64,000 nt of DNA from JAJVID01 sp035714085 (GTDB lineage: Bacteria > Acidobacteriota > Blastocatellia > RBC074): the NCBI GenBank assembly GCA_035714085.1, contig DASTMP010000206.1:1-64000 (forward strand), in the 5' to 3' direction. The translations under genes and the position numbers were made by a program. Positions 1 to 9,555 of the stretch are shown one piece after another. Numbering within the stretch: position 1 is the stretch's first letter; the number at the start of each line of letters is the position of its first letter. Under the pieces are notes generated by a model that saw only the letters and a list, made by a program, of their open reading frames with translations, was not told where the DNA came from and did not search any database.

Positions 1-691
1 ATTTGTCGGTCATCGTGACAATCTGTCGCGCGCCTTCAAGATCAACGACAATGGGCGACGCGTATCCCGGCCCTTCACCAGTCCACTTCCATCGCTCAAG
101 GCCCGTGGCCGGATCCAGCGCGAACATAGAGCCGCCTTTGATGTCGTCGCCGGTATAAATAATCAGATTGCCCTGATCGACGACCGGCGAAAAAGCCGTG
201 CCGCAAAACATCTTCGACGTGTCTGGCGCGCCGAATTCCCTGCGCCATTTCAATTCGCCGCTGTCCGCGTCGAAGCAGGAGAGGATCGCAGTCACCCCCA
301 GAGTGTAGAGATTGCCTTCGTACAACAACGGCGTCGAATGCGGCCCCTTGCCCGCCTCCGTGGCGTACTGGTTTTTGTTGAAAGCGGCCGGGGAGCTCTT
401 GCTCCAAATTATTTTACCGGTCTTCAGGTCTAGGCAGGAAACGGCCTCTTCTTCGCCCTTGCGGGTATGAATCCAGGCCCGATCTTTCGAAACGACCGGC
501 GACGCATAGCCCGCTCCGACTTCGGTCTTCCAGATCAGCTTCAGTTTCTCAGGCCATTGGGCGGGCGCCACGAAATCCATCGCCACTCCGTCGCGGCCCG
601 GGCCGCGCCACTGCGCCCAATCCTGCGCTGAAACAGTCTGAAACGCGGCGGTCGCGGCCAGCAGAATTGATAGTACTATCCTTCGCGGCAT
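1..691 (-). CDS. Exported PQQ-like beta-propeller protein, N-terminal part (cut by window edge)
   Basis: An open frame of 230 codons runs off the left edge, so the C-terminus is missing. It starts at ATG 691 behind a strong GAGGAGG ribosome site. Residues 1-22 form a signal peptide (MPRRIVLSILLAATAAF..., cleavage probably after VSA). The mature start QDWAQWRGPGRDG is typical of secreted PQQ/WD40-like propellers. At least three blades are visible, each with an ASPVV- or STPLL-type strand and a closing LD..TGK..W or FD..SGE..W strand: about residues 57-95, 110-150 and 160-200. Such proteins act in the periplasm or outer envelope, either as BamB-like scaffolds or as non-catalytic propellers; no quinoprotein dehydrogenase residues can be judged in this fragment. 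It lies 41 bases downstream of the adenylate-forming enzyme gene on the same strand and could be cotranscribed with it. Confidence 0.85.
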   Translation of the reverse strand, partial: MPRRIVLSILLAATAAFQTVSAQDWAQWRGPGRDGVAMDFVAPAQWPEKLKLIWKTEVGAGYASPVVSKDRAWIHTRKGEEEAVSCLDLKTGKIIWSKSSPAAFNKNQYATEAGKGPHSTPLLYEGNLYTLGVTAILSCFDADSGELKWRREFGAPDTSKMFCGTAFSPVVDQGNLIIYTGDDIKGGSMFALDPATGLERWKWTGEGPGYASPIVVDLEGARQIVTMTDK

Positions 692-732
692 GACTTACCT
701 CCTCGGAACGCCGGCGCAGTGCTGCGCCGATC

Positions 733-1824
<1,092 letters not shown>

Positions 1825-1853
1825 AGGTTTTCTGCCTTTTGTATTAATTTCGG

Positions 1854-1887
1854 ATCGGCGCCGTGAGCGGTCGCTCGCGGCGCCGAT
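1854..1887. repeat. 14-bp inverted repeat, possible terminator or REP-like hairpin
   Basis: Arms at 1854-1867 (ATCGGCGCCGTGAG) and 1874-1887 pair at 13 of 14 positions around a 6-base loop. It lies between the yhhQ-type gene and the adenylate-forming gene. There is no run of T after the stem on the minus strand, so intrinsic termination is uncertain. The GGCGCCGA core resembles the ends of the palindromic elements at 20430 and 53580. Confidence 0.45.
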
Positions 1888-1925
1888 GTTTTGTGGACTA
1901 TAAACTAAAACGCCGAATCGCCCGA

Positions 1926-2636
1926 TCAGGTTTCGAGCGTGAACGGATTGAAATTAGTGTTCCGGTCATAATAGTCCTCTTTTTCCACTCGCTTCAGGAA
2001 ATTGACTACCCGATAAGTGATTGGCGTGGCGATCACTTCCCATAAAACTTTCGCGGTGTAGTTGAAGAGCATGACCTTGAAGACCAGGGCGGTCGTCCAA
2101 CCTTCGGCCCTGAGGAAAGCCAGCGGGTAAAAAATCATCGAATCGACGATTTCACCGGCAATCGTCGAACCGATGGTGCGCATCCACAGAAAGCGCCCGC
2201 TGGTTAAAATCTTCATCTTAGCCAGCGCGAACGAATTCGCGAACTCGCCGCCCCAAAACGCGACTAGCGACGCGAAGACAATCCGGGGCGTGGAACCGAA
2301 AATAACCTCGTATGACCGCTGATGAGGCCAATCGGGCGCGGGAGGGATTTTGACGACGACCCAGCTCATAAACGCCGCGAAGATCAGCGCGCCGAAGCCC
2401 GCCCAGATCACACGGCGCGAACGCGCGTAGCCGTAGACTTCAGTTAATACATCGCCGAACATGTAGCTCAGCGGAAAAAACAATATTGCCGTGCCGAACT
2501 GCTGGCCGAAGATGACACTTCTCTTCTGCACACCGATGATGCCCGAACAAAGCAACACAGTGACAAATGCGGCCATTACCAGATCGTAGTATTTATAGTC
2601 TCGGCGCAGGTGGGGGGAGGCGTCGATATTTTTCAA
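1926..2636 (-). CDS. yhhQ: Queuosine precursor transporter, YhhQ family
   Basis: A 236-residue integral membrane protein with about six hydrophobic segments. The family signature FPLSYMFGDVLTEVYGYARS lies near residues 54-73, and the second conserved block (EFANSFALAKMK, then a GEIVDS segment) lies near 130-165. YhhQ imports queuine precursors such as preQ0/preQ1 across the inner membrane for queuosine modification of tRNA. The length fits the family. The start is TTG at 2636: GGAG lies seven bases upstream and no in-frame ATG precedes the first membrane segment, so the ribosome site decides the start. No queuosine synthesis gene is next to it in the window. Confidence 0.93.
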   Translation of the reverse strand: MKNIDASPHLRRDYKYYDLVMAAFVTVLLCSGIIGVQKRSVIFGQQFGTAILFFPLSYMFGDVLTEVYGYARSRRVIWAGFGALIFAAFMSWVVVKIPPAPDWPHQRSYEVIFGSTPRIVFASLVAFWGGEFANSFALAKMKILTSGRFLWMRTIGSTIAGEIVDSMIFYPLAFLRAEGWTTALVFKVMLFNYTAKVLWEVIATPITYRVVNFLKRVEKEDYYDRNTNFNPFTLET

Positions 2637-2680
2637 ATAGTGATCTCCTCAGTAAGTCAAACATGAAGGTAACTAAGAAG

Positions 2681-2762
2681 ATCGAGGATTGAGGATCGCG
2701 GATCGAGAATCGCCTCACAAACGATGATGCGAATCTCGATCCTCAATCCTCGATTCTCGATC
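2681..2762. repeat. Nested inverted repeat of GATCGAGGATTGAGG type
   Basis: ATCGAGGATTGAGGATCG (2681-2698) is perfectly complementary to 2737-2754. An inner stretch GATCGAGAATCG (2701-2712) pairs with 2751-2762. Alternative hairpins are therefore possible. It lies upstream of yhhQ and does not resemble a terminator. It looks like a dispersed palindromic element. The rest of the gap from 2763 to about 2940 shows no gene. Confidence 0.7.
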
Positions 2763-2942
2763 CTCCAGGCAGGGATTCGGGGGGAGATAGGGATTCTCGG
2801 TTTTTTACCGCTTCACTACTTTAGTTTACGAAGATCCTATTATTCAAATTTAGCGCCGACTCGTGAAGCGCACGATTACCGCGAAAGTATTTTTTTCATT
2901 TTTTTTCGGATCATTAACCGCCGAGGAATGCTCAGATTCCTG

Positions 2943-2971
2943 TTGACAGCCGAATCAGGAAACCGTAGTAC
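2943..2971 (+). promoter_or_regulatory. Sigma70-type promoter for the small exported protein
   Basis: A consensus -35 box TTGACA at 2943-2948 is followed, after exactly 17 bases, by TAGTAC at 2966-2971, which matches the -10 consensus at three positions. It points toward the gene starting at 3068, about 95 bases downstream. The weak -10 limits confidence. Confidence 0.5.
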
Positions 2972-3067
2972 GGGAAAATAATCCCGAACCATCCCTTTCC
3001 ATGCTTCGTTATCCCCGGCGCAATCTTATAATCAACCTTTCAACCAAAATCCGATATGGAGGAACCT

Positions 3068-3535
3068 ATGAAAAACAGAATCAGCGCGGCGTTGATGATC
3101 GGGGCAATCGTATGCCTCTGCGCTTCAATCGCTGCGGCGCAAACCAAACCCAATTTCAGCGGCGAGTGGAAAATGAATCGGGAAAAGAGCAAATTCGCGG
3201 ACAGCGGCCCCAACGCCGTCCTGATCAAAATAGATCACAAAGAGCCGGCGTTGACCGAGGAATGGTCAATGTCAACGTCGGACGGCGAGCTATCTTTTCA
3301 GGCCAAATACACCACCGACGGCAAGGAGATCGAGCAGGAAGTCATGGGCCGAATGGCGAAGACCTCCGCAAAATGGGAAGGCGACGCGCTTGTAATCGAG
3401 TTTAAAACGGCAGACAGCTTCTTCAGACGTAAGATCAGTCTGTCGGCCGACGGCAAAACGATGACGAAGGTGGTCGCTCATGGGCCGTCCGGCGGCGATC
3501 CCATGGAAGACACCGTGGTCTTCGAGAAACAGTAG
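3068..3535 (+). CDS. Small exported protein with a NFSGEWKMNREKS motif, function unknown
   Basis: A 155-residue protein from ATG 3068. A start at ATG 3056 is less likely because GGAGG (3058-3062) lies five bases before 3068. Residues 1-25 form a signal peptide ending in ASIAAAQ. The mature N-terminus reads TKPNFSGEWKMNREKSKF, a pattern seen in many secreted acidobacterial proteins with a lipocalin-like beta-rich fold: alternating hydrophobic and charged strands such as EWSMSTSDGELSFQAKYTTDG and KWEGDALVIEFKT. No catalytic motif is visible. Its own promoter lies upstream and a purine-rich inverted repeat lies downstream, so it is probably monocistronic. It is the only gene between the left block and the ADOP arrays. 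Confidence 0.8.
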   Translation: MKNRISAALMIGAIVCLCASIAAAQTKPNFSGEWKMNREKSKFADSGPNAVLIKIDHKEPALTEEWSMSTSDGELSFQAKYTTDGKEIEQEVMGRMAKTSAKWEGDALVIEFKTADSFFRRKISLSADGKTMTKVVAHGPSGGDPMEDTVVFEKQ

Positions 3536-3551
3536 ATTAGGGTAGTGGGAA

Positions 3552-3655
3552 ATGGGAGAGCGGGAGAGCAGGAGAGCGGGAGATACCTTCTCTACGTTTC
3601 TCTGTTTTCCCATCTTCCCACCACCTTGTCTCCCGCTCCCCCGCTCTCCCACACC
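3552..3655. repeat. Purine-rich imperfect inverted repeat after the small exported protein
   Basis: A purine-only left arm built from GGGAGAGC and GGGAGAGCAGG units (about 3551-3585) faces a pyrimidine-rich right arm with CTCCCGCTCCC and CCGCTCTCCC (about 3628-3652). GGGAGAGCGGGAG at 3554-3566 pairs with 3636-3650 apart from two extra C. It could act as a transcript end for the gene at 3068 or be a dispersed element; there is no T tract. Confidence 0.55.
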
Positions 3656-3756
3656 CTATCCTCCAAGATCCTGTCTAATTTCCAATCGCCCGAACTCAAG
3701 GTTCACATCCGCGCGAAAATAAATCACTCTCCCAGCCGATTTCCCCAACAAAATTA

Positions 3757-3785
3757 TTGACTACCTATGTAGAACGCTATATAAG
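3757..3785 (+). promoter_or_regulatory. Promoter of array A with a PadR half-site
   Basis: TTGACT (3757-3762), a 17-base spacer and TATAAG (3780-3785) form a good sigma70-type promoter upstream of PadR1. The octamer CTATGTAG (3765-3772) lies in the spacer. The same octamer forms the inverted-repeat operator in front of PadR2 at 48758-48798, so autoregulation by PadR is the likely reading. Only one clear half-site is present here. Confidence 0.65.
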
Positions 3786-3819
3786 CCGAATACAACACTA
3801 CTCCAACGCAGGAGGTAAT

Positions 3820-4149
3820 ATGGGCAAAAGCTATCTCTCATTCACTGTGGCTGTGATTCTGCAGGCGCTCGACAACGGCTATCAATATGGGTTCGACATC
3901 ATGGACGTAACCGGGCTGCCGAGCGGCACGGTCTATCCGGCGCTCAGGCGGCTGGAAGAGACTGGCTATGTCGAATCGAAGTGGGAAAAGCATTCGATCG
4001 CGCAAGCGGCGCAGCGCCCGCCACGCAAATATTACGAATTGACGAACGAGGGCAAAGAGGCGCTGGCCGAGGCTGTCCAGCGCTATCGCATTCTGGAACA
4101 GACGCAGGCGCAACCTACTCACAAACCGAAGCCGTCGCGCGCCCAATGA
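3820..4149 (+). CDS. PadR-family transcriptional regulator (PadR1) heading array A
   Basis: A 109-residue protein from ATG 3820, chosen because GGAGGT (3811-3816) lies just upstream; an upstream in-frame start would overlap the promoter. The PadR winged helix spans residues 1-85: NGYQYGFDIMDVTGLPSGTV is the recognition region, followed by the wing YPALRRLEETGYVESKWE and the strand RKYYELTNEGKEAL. It lacks the long C-terminal coiled coil and belongs to the short PadR group. Its closest relative in the window is PadR2 (48420-48746), which shares GLPSGTVYPALRR. The next reading frame, the permease prefix, starts four bases after the stop, so it is almost certainly cotranscribed with array A and probably represses its own operon. 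Confidence 0.93.
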   Translation: MGKSYLSFTVAVILQALDNGYQYGFDIMDVTGLPSGTVYPALRRLEETGYVESKWEKHSIAQAAQRPPRKYYELTNEGKEALAEAVQRYRILEQTQAQPTHKPKPSRAQ

Positions 4150-4153
4150 ACTT

Positions 4154-4409
4154 ATGCCGGGACACGATCGTCACAATTGGCGTGTTTCAAGGCCGCATCT
4201 CTGGCTAATTCGCGTCATCGGCGTGATCGGCGCCGCGCCGCTTGCGCGTCGATTGGCGACAGGAGTGGGAGGCCGAGTTGCGCTCGCGCGAAACGCTGTT
4301 GGCCGAATGGGACAAACTCGATCGGCGAAACAAACTGGATTTGCTGCGACGGAGCGCCGGGGCTTTTTGGGATGCGCTGCTGTTACAACCGCGAAGATTG
4401 GAGGATGAA
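4154..4409 (+). pseudogene. Frameshifted type-1 prefix module of permease A1
   Basis: ATG 4154 opens the usual prefix (RPHLWLIRVIGVIG, compare A5 RPYLWLIRVIGVIV). After GTGATC the sequence reads GGCGCC where intact copies have GTGCC. This one-base insertion near 4230 puts the rest of the prefix (VDWRQEWEAELRSRETLLAE...) in another frame. That second frame continues without a stop into the permease, but it has no ATG before 4410, only a TTG at 4242 without a ribosome site. Compared with intact copies one Trp is changed to Arg (DKLDRRNKLDL), a change shared with A2. The module is therefore probably not made as one chain with the permease unless ribosomes shift frame or the base is a sequence error. 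Confidence 0.75.
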
Positions 4410-6830
4410 ATGTTTCAAGACTTGCGTATTGGCGCGCGAATGCTGTTGAAACAACCCAGCTTTACTTTGATCGCAGCGCTCACGCTCGCGCTCGGCATCG
4501 GCGCAAACACGACGGTCTTCAGCGTGGTGAACGCCGTGTTACTGCGCCCGTTGAATTACAAAGACCCGGAGCAATTGGTCTGGGTTTGGGGCACGTTGCC
4601 GAAATTCAACGAGGCGAATCATTCGGGGGCGGAGTTCGACGCTATCCAAACACAGCAAACGGTGTTCTCCGACATCGCCGCCTATCACAATACAGCCTTC
4701 ACGGTGACCGGCGAGGGCCAACCGCAACAGGTGGGGGGCTTGCTTACGTCGGCCAACTACTTTTCGCTTCTCGGCGTAGCGGCGGCGCGCGGCCGCGCGT
4801 TTCAACAAGAAGACGGCCGCCCAGGGGCGGCGCGGGTGGCGGTCGCCAGTTACGACTTCTGGCAAAAGAGATTTGGCGGCGATCCGAGTCTTCTCGGCAA
4901 GACATTGAGGATCAACGGCGAGAGCGTGAGCGTGGTCGGCATTATGCCGCCGAGTTTGCCCCCTTTGGCTCCCGGCCAGAGCCCGGAACTCTGGGTCAAT
5001 CTGCGGCAGGGCGCGCTGGAAGTCGAGATGAACTTCCATGGCGACGTGGACAGGTTCGATGAACATTACCTCAGGGTGTTGGCGCGGCTCAAACCGGGCG
5101 TCTCCGCGCCGCAAGCGCAAGCCAAGTTGGACGCCATCATGGCGCGGCTGGCTGAGCAGTATCCCAGCCAGAAGGGGCACGGCGCCCGTGTCGTTTCCCT
5201 GCCTGAACTTTTTGTTGGGGATTTGCGCCAAACTTTGTTGCTCTTGTTGGGCGCGGTCGGACTGGTCTTGCTGATTGCCTGCGCGAACGTGACGAATCTA
5301 CTGCTCGCGCGCGGCGCCAGGCGTTATCGAGAATTTGCAATTCGAGCGGCTGTCGGCGCGAGCCGCTTTGCGCTTCTTCGACAATTATTGGTGGAAAGTG
5401 TCTTGCTGGCGGGCGTCGGCGGCCTGGCCGGATGGTTGCTCGCGGCCTGGGGCATGAAGCTGATCCTGGCCATGATCCCGCACACAATACTCCCATCACC
5501 CGAAATCGGGTTGGACAGTCGAGTCTTCCTCTTCACCCTCGCTGTGTCGCTAACAACCGGAGTAATTTTCGGCCTCATCCCTGCGTTCCTCGCCGCTAAA
5601 AGCGATCTCGCCTCCGCGCTCAAAGAAGGCGCGCGCGGCGCCTCAACGGGCACAGGCCCCGCCCGGCTGCGAAAAACGCTGGTCGTGGCCGAAGTCGCCT
5701 TGGCAATGGTCGTGCTGATTGGCGCCGGGCTTCTGGTTAAAAGTTTCGCGCGCTTGACCGCCGTGAAGCCGGGTTTTGACCCAAACAACCTGTTGACACT
5801 GTGGGTCTCGTTAACGGGCGCCGCCTACGGTTCGGATGCGGCAAACCTGCGCTTTATCAAAGAGCTGACGCCCAGGCTGGAAGCGCTGCCGGGCGTGCAG
5901 GGCGTGGCCATCAGCAACTCATTCCCGATCCAGGGCACGAATTCAACGACCATCCCCGAAATCGAAGGCCATAGTCTGGCGCTTGACCAAAGGCCGCTGG
6001 TCGGCCATCACGCCGTCAGCCCACACTACTTTGAGGCGATGGGCATCCGGCTGTTGAAGGGCCGCGTTTTTACCGAACGCGACAACGCCGATGCGCCGCG
6101 CGCGGTGATCATCAACGAAGCTCTGGCCCGGCGCGTCTGGCCGAACGAGGAAGCGCTCGGCAAACGCCTCCGCTTCGGCTCATCCGAGTCGTGGAGTGAG
6201 GTCGTCGGCGTCGTAGCCAATGTCAAACATGACGGCTTACTTATGGCCGACCGCCCGCACTGCTATTCACCTCATTTGCAACTGCCCATGCCGTTCCTCG
6301 CCGTCGCCATTCGCTCGCAATTAGATCAGACCGCATTGGTCTCCTCAGTGCGGCGAGCGGTACAGCAGATTGATCCAGACATGCCGATCGCCGCTGTCCA
6401 GACGATGCAGGAAAAAATGAAAGGGGCTTTGGCGACCCGCCGTCTGACGCTCGCGTTGTTCAACTTGTTCGCCGTCATCGCGCTGTTGCTGGCGGCTATC
6501 GGGCTTTATGGGGTGATGTCATACGGCGTTGCGCAGCGCACGCAGGAGTCGGGCATTCGCATGGCTCTTGGCGCGCAGACACGCGACGTACTGAGGCTTT
6601 TTGTGATTCAGGGAATGAAGCCGGCCTTGGTTGGAATGGGTATTGGTCTAGCGGCCGCCTTCGGCTTGACACGGTTGATGTCGAGCTTGCTGTTCGGCGT
6701 GAGCGTAACCGACCCGCTGACTTTTGCCCTCATCGCCTTGCTGCTGATAGTCGTCGCTTTACTGGCTTGTTATTTTCCAGCGCATCGCGCGACAAAGGTT
6801 GATCCCTTAGTCGCATTACGGCGCGAGTGA
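4410..6830 (+). CDS. ADOP orphan ABC permease A1 (two MacB_PCD/FtsX repeats)
   Basis: An 806-residue permease from ATG 4410, where GGAGG lies five bases upstream. Predicted order: cytoplasmic MFQDLRIGARMLLKQ; TM1 about residues 18-42 (LTLALGIGANTTVFSVVNAV); periplasmic MacB_PCD domain to about 265; three-helix FtsX block 272-400, including LIACANVTNLLLARGA; TM5 near 427 (VALAMVVLIGAGLLVKSF); second MacB_PCD with INEALARRVWPNEEALGKRL; C-terminal FtsX block from about 683, ending VDPLVALRRE. ADOPs are inner-membrane proteins related to MacB, in which both halves are fused and no ATP-binding domain is present. After TM1 it reads LRPLNYKDPEQL, a variant of the LPY subtype. Its TGA overlaps the GTG at 6827. 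Confidence 0.94.
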   Translation: MFQDLRIGARMLLKQPSFTLIAALTLALGIGANTTVFSVVNAVLLRPLNYKDPEQLVWVWGTLPKFNEANHSGAEFDAIQTQQTVFSDIAAYHNTAFTVTGEGQPQQVGGLLTSANYFSLLGVAAARGRAFQQEDGRPGAARVAVASYDFWQKRFGGDPSLLGKTLRINGESVSVVGIMPPSLPPLAPGQSPELWVNLRQGALEVEMNFHGDVDRFDEHYLRVLARLKPGVSAPQAQAKLDAIMARLAEQYPSQKGHGARVVSLPELFVGDLRQTLLLLLGAVGLVLLIACANVTNLLLARGARRYREFAIRAAVGASRFALLRQLLVESVLLAGVGGLAGWLLAAWGMKLILAMIPHTILPSPEIGLDSRVFLFTLAVSLTTGVIFGLIPAFLAAKSDLASALKEGARGASTGTGPARLRKTLVVAEVALAMVVLIGAGLLVKSFARLTAVKPGFDPNNLLTLWVSLTGAAYGSDAANLRFIKELTPRLEALPGVQGVAISNSFPIQGTNSTTIPEIEGHSLALDQRPLVGHHAVSPHYFEAMGIRLLKGRVFTERDNADAPRAVIINEALARRVWPNEEALGKRLRFGSSESWSEVVGVVANVKHDGLLMADRPHCYSPHLQLPMPFLAVAIRSQLDQTALVSSVRRAVQQIDPDMPIAAVQTMQEKMKGALATRRLTLALFNLFAVIALLLAAIGLYGVMSYGVAQRTQESGIRMALGAQTRDVLRLFVIQGMKPALVGMGIGLAAAFGLTRLMSSLLFGVSVTDPLTFALIALLLIVVALLACYFPAHRATKVDPLVALRRE

Positions 6831-6835
6831 AACCG

Positions 6836-7085
6836 ATGGCCGATTCCACGCAAACAACTCGCTTTCGTTATTGGCTCTGGCTGATCCGCGCCGTTCCCGT
6901 GATCGGCGACGCGCCGCCTGCGCGCCGATTGGCGACAAGAGTGGGAGGCCGAGTTGCGCTCGCGCGAAACGCTGTTGGCCGATTGAGACAAACTCGATCG
7001 GCGAAACAAACTGGACTTGCCGCGACGGAGCGCCGGGGCCTGTTGGGATGCGCTGCTGTTACAACCACGAAGACTGGAGGATGAA
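6836..7085 (+). pseudogene. Degenerate type-1 prefix module of permease A2
   Basis: A prefix starts at ATG 6836 (MADSTQTTRFRYWLWLI), with an alternative GTG at 6827 overlapping the A1 stop. It carries the same one-base insertion as A1 after GTGATC (GGCGAC for GTGCC, near 6903). In the shifted frame it also has an internal TGA near 6984 where intact copies have TGG (LLADWDK becomes LLAD-stop). The shared insertion and the shared Trp-to-Arg change (DRRNKLDL) show that this prefix descends from the A1-type copy. No full-length prefix-permease chain can be made here. Confidence 0.8.
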
Positions 7086-9542
7086 ATGTTTCAAGACTTT
7101 CGTTTTGGCGTACGGATGCTGCTCAAGCAACCCGTCTTCACATTGATCGCCGTGCTCACTCTGAGCCTGGGCATTGGGGCGACCTCGGCGGTTTTCAGTC
7201 TGATACAGGGCGTGTTGTTGACGCCGGCGCCTTATCAGCAGCCTGGGCGAATCGCGCTGATCACGACGGCGCGGACTGACGGCCAGCAAACATCTGGATC
7301 TCGTGGTTGGCCAGCCGCGCAATGGTTGGAATGGCAAAAAGAGGCGAAGTCATTCGAGACCATCGCCGCTTATGGATGGACATTTAACTTTCTCGTCATG
7401 GAGGACGGCAGTGAATCGCTCGAAGGCATGTTTGTCACCAGAGAATATTTCAGCGTGACAGGACTCAAGCCTTATCTCGGCCGCGCTTTCCAGGACTCTG
7501 ACACAGTAACCAACGCGCCGCCGGTCGTCATCCTCGGTTATGACCTCTGGCGGCGCAGGTTCAACGGCGATCCCAATATCATCGGCAAGACGATCCGCAT
7601 CAGCCGGCGCGATACGCCTCCGACTGTCATCGGGGTTATGCCTCCCGGTGTACGTTTTCTTCCGGCGCCCGGCGCGGCGAAAGAACCGAACTACAACGTC
7701 AATGCGCAGATGGATTTTTGGGTTCCGGCCGCGCCCAACCCGGCCAACCCTGAGAGTTTGAAACAGCCTTTTTGGAATGTGGTGGGGCGTTTGCAAAGCG
7801 GGACGACGCTCGATGCGGCGCAAGCGGAACTCGCGGTCATAACCGCAAGGCAGGCGCAAGCCGACCGAGACTTCGCGGGCGTCACTGCACGTACTCAATC
7901 GCTCACCAATGAAATGAATCGCGATGGGCGTCGCATCCTGCTGCCGCTGCTGGGCGCGGCTGCGCTCGTTCTGTTGATCGCATGCGGAAATGTCGCAGCG
8001 CTATTGCTGGTGCGGGGGTTGCAACGTCAACAGGAATACGCGGTGCGCTGCGCGCTGGGCGCGGGGCGCGGGGCGCTTTTCCGGCAAGTCTCCACGGAAA
8101 GTTTGCTGTTGGCGCTCTTGGGAAGCGTATTGGGCGTGGGTCTGGCGTTTGGCGTGGTCAAGCTGTTCAAGCTCATCGGCGGACATGCCATTCCGCGTCT
8201 TGATGCTGTCACGGCTGGATGGCCCGTGTTGGCCTGCGGACTCGGCGCGGCGGTGATGGCCGCGCTCCTGGCCGGGCTTCTGCCCGCGCTGCGCGCCGCG
8301 CGACTCGATCCGATGATCGCGCTCAAGGACGCAGGGCCGAAAAGCAGCGCGGGACGCGGAGAGCGCCGGCTGCTGCGCGGAGTAACGATGATTCAGACGG
8401 CATTGACACTTGCGCTCCTGGTAGGCGCAGGGTTGCTGATTCGGACGATGAATAACCTGTCGAATGTTCAAGCGGGTTACAACACCGGCAAAATCCTGAC
8501 CATGAGCGTCACGGCGTTGCAGCGGGACAATCGCGAGCGCGTGGCTGTTCATCAGCGAGCTCTTGAGCGTGTATCGAAACTTCCCGGCGTGGAGTACGCG
8601 GCTTTCGCTTGGGGCGTGCCCTTGACCGGTAACAATTGGCCTTTCGGCGTCGAAATCGAAGGACAACCCGCCCCCAGTAAACCGAGCGATCTGCCGGTGC
8701 TGCCGGCTCGCTCTGTCACAGAAGACTATTTCACGCTTTTGGGTCAGGAGCTTGTGGCAGGACGAAACTTCCGTTCCACCGATAATCGCGACACGCCCGG
8801 CGCGACCAACGTGGCCATTATCAACCAGGCGATGGCGGATCGTTACTTTCCTCAAGCCAATCCTGTCGGAAAGAAATTCTGGGGATTCGGGCGTAGGAAT
8901 CCCCCCACTGAAATCATCGGGGTAGTCGCCAATAGCCGTACCGACGACCTGACGAAGGCCGCAGAGCCTGAGATTTATCTTTCGATGTGGCAGGCGACCC
9001 CGTTTACCAAGCACCTGCTCGTCCGCACGACGGCAGACCCGCGCTCGCTGATGGCCAGCGTTCAACGCGAGTTGCGCGCGGTTGATCCCACCGTCGCCGT
9101 CGAAAACCTGAAGACGTTGGAGGAGATTCGCGGCGATTCGCTGGCCTCACGCAGCTTCGCGATGCGACTGCTGATCGGGTTTTCGATTGTGGCGAGCGCG
9201 CTGACGCTGGTCGGCATCTACGGCGTGCTTTCGCTGTCGGTCGCCGCGCGCCGGCGTGAACTCGCCATCCGCACGGCGATGGGCGCCGGGCGGCGCGAAC
9301 TTCTGAAACTTGTTCTGGGAGAGGGGCTGCGCCTGATTGCGGGCGGCGTGACGGCGGGGCTGGCCGCGGCCATCGTCCTGTCGCGGGTTTTGAGGTCGTT
9401 TCTTTTTGAAGTAGAGCCGGCCGATCCGGTGACGTTAATCGCGGCGGGATTGTTATTCGTCGGCGTGGCGCTGTTGGCGTGCTGGGCGCCTGCGCGTCGC
9501 GCTGCGAAGGTCGATCCGTTGGAAGCCCTTCGCTACGAGTGA
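7086..9542 (+). CDS. ADOP orphan ABC permease A2
   Basis: An 818-residue chain from ATG 7086; GGAGG at 7076-7080 is five bases upstream, and with a broken prefix before it this is the only good start. TM1 lies near 18-42 (LSLGIGATSAVFSLIQGVLL), the central FtsX block starts near 281 (LIACGNVAALLLVRGLQRQQ), TM5 lies near 434 and the last FtsX block starts near 695. The second periplasmic domain contains INQAMADRYFPQANPVGKKF. With A3 it forms a subtype marked by GVLLTPAPY after TM1, by CGNVAA in place of CANVAN, and by a less usual C-terminus (SVAARRRELAIRTAMGAGRR). The last 400 bases are almost identical to A3, pointing to a recent duplication or gene conversion. The core is A3-like while the prefix remnant is A1-like, so the gene is a mosaic. 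Confidence 0.94.
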   Translation: MFQDFRFGVRMLLKQPVFTLIAVLTLSLGIGATSAVFSLIQGVLLTPAPYQQPGRIALITTARTDGQQTSGSRGWPAAQWLEWQKEAKSFETIAAYGWTFNFLVMEDGSESLEGMFVTREYFSVTGLKPYLGRAFQDSDTVTNAPPVVILGYDLWRRRFNGDPNIIGKTIRISRRDTPPTVIGVMPPGVRFLPAPGAAKEPNYNVNAQMDFWVPAAPNPANPESLKQPFWNVVGRLQSGTTLDAAQAELAVITARQAQADRDFAGVTARTQSLTNEMNRDGRRILLPLLGAAALVLLIACGNVAALLLVRGLQRQQEYAVRCALGAGRGALFRQVSTESLLLALLGSVLGVGLAFGVVKLFKLIGGHAIPRLDAVTAGWPVLACGLGAAVMAALLAGLLPALRAARLDPMIALKDAGPKSSAGRGERRLLRGVTMIQTALTLALLVGAGLLIRTMNNLSNVQAGYNTGKILTMSVTALQRDNRERVAVHQRALERVSKLPGVEYAAFAWGVPLTGNNWPFGVEIEGQPAPSKPSDLPVLPARSVTEDYFTLLGQELVAGRNFRSTDNRDTPGATNVAIINQAMADRYFPQANPVGKKFWGFGRRNPPTEIIGVVANSRTDDLTKAAEPEIYLSMWQATPFTKHLLVRTTADPRSLMASVQRELRAVDPTVAVENLKTLEEIRGDSLASRSFAMRLLIGFSIVASALTLVGIYGVLSLSVAARRRELAIRTAMGAGRRELLKLVLGEGLRLIAGGVTAGLAAAIVLSRVLRSFLFEVEPADPVTLIAAGLLFVGVALLACWAPARRAAKVDPLEALRYE

Positions 9543-9555
9543 TTCGTTGAGACTG

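Noticed and set aside
4242..4409. TTG 4242 as start of permease A1
   Set aside because: There is no ribosome site, and the codon is the Leu of the conserved RRLR(A/V)DWRQEWE stretch in a frame reached only through the one-base insertion. ATG 4410 has an ideal site.
7017..7085. TTG 7017 as start of permease A2
   Set aside because: It is an internal Leu codon of the prefix remnant after the stop; ATG 7086 with GGAGG is much better.
4154..7085. Programmed ribosomal frameshifting in the A1 and A2 prefixes
   Set aside because: No slippery heptamer or following structure was recognised, and A2 also has a stop in the shifted frame; decay is simpler.
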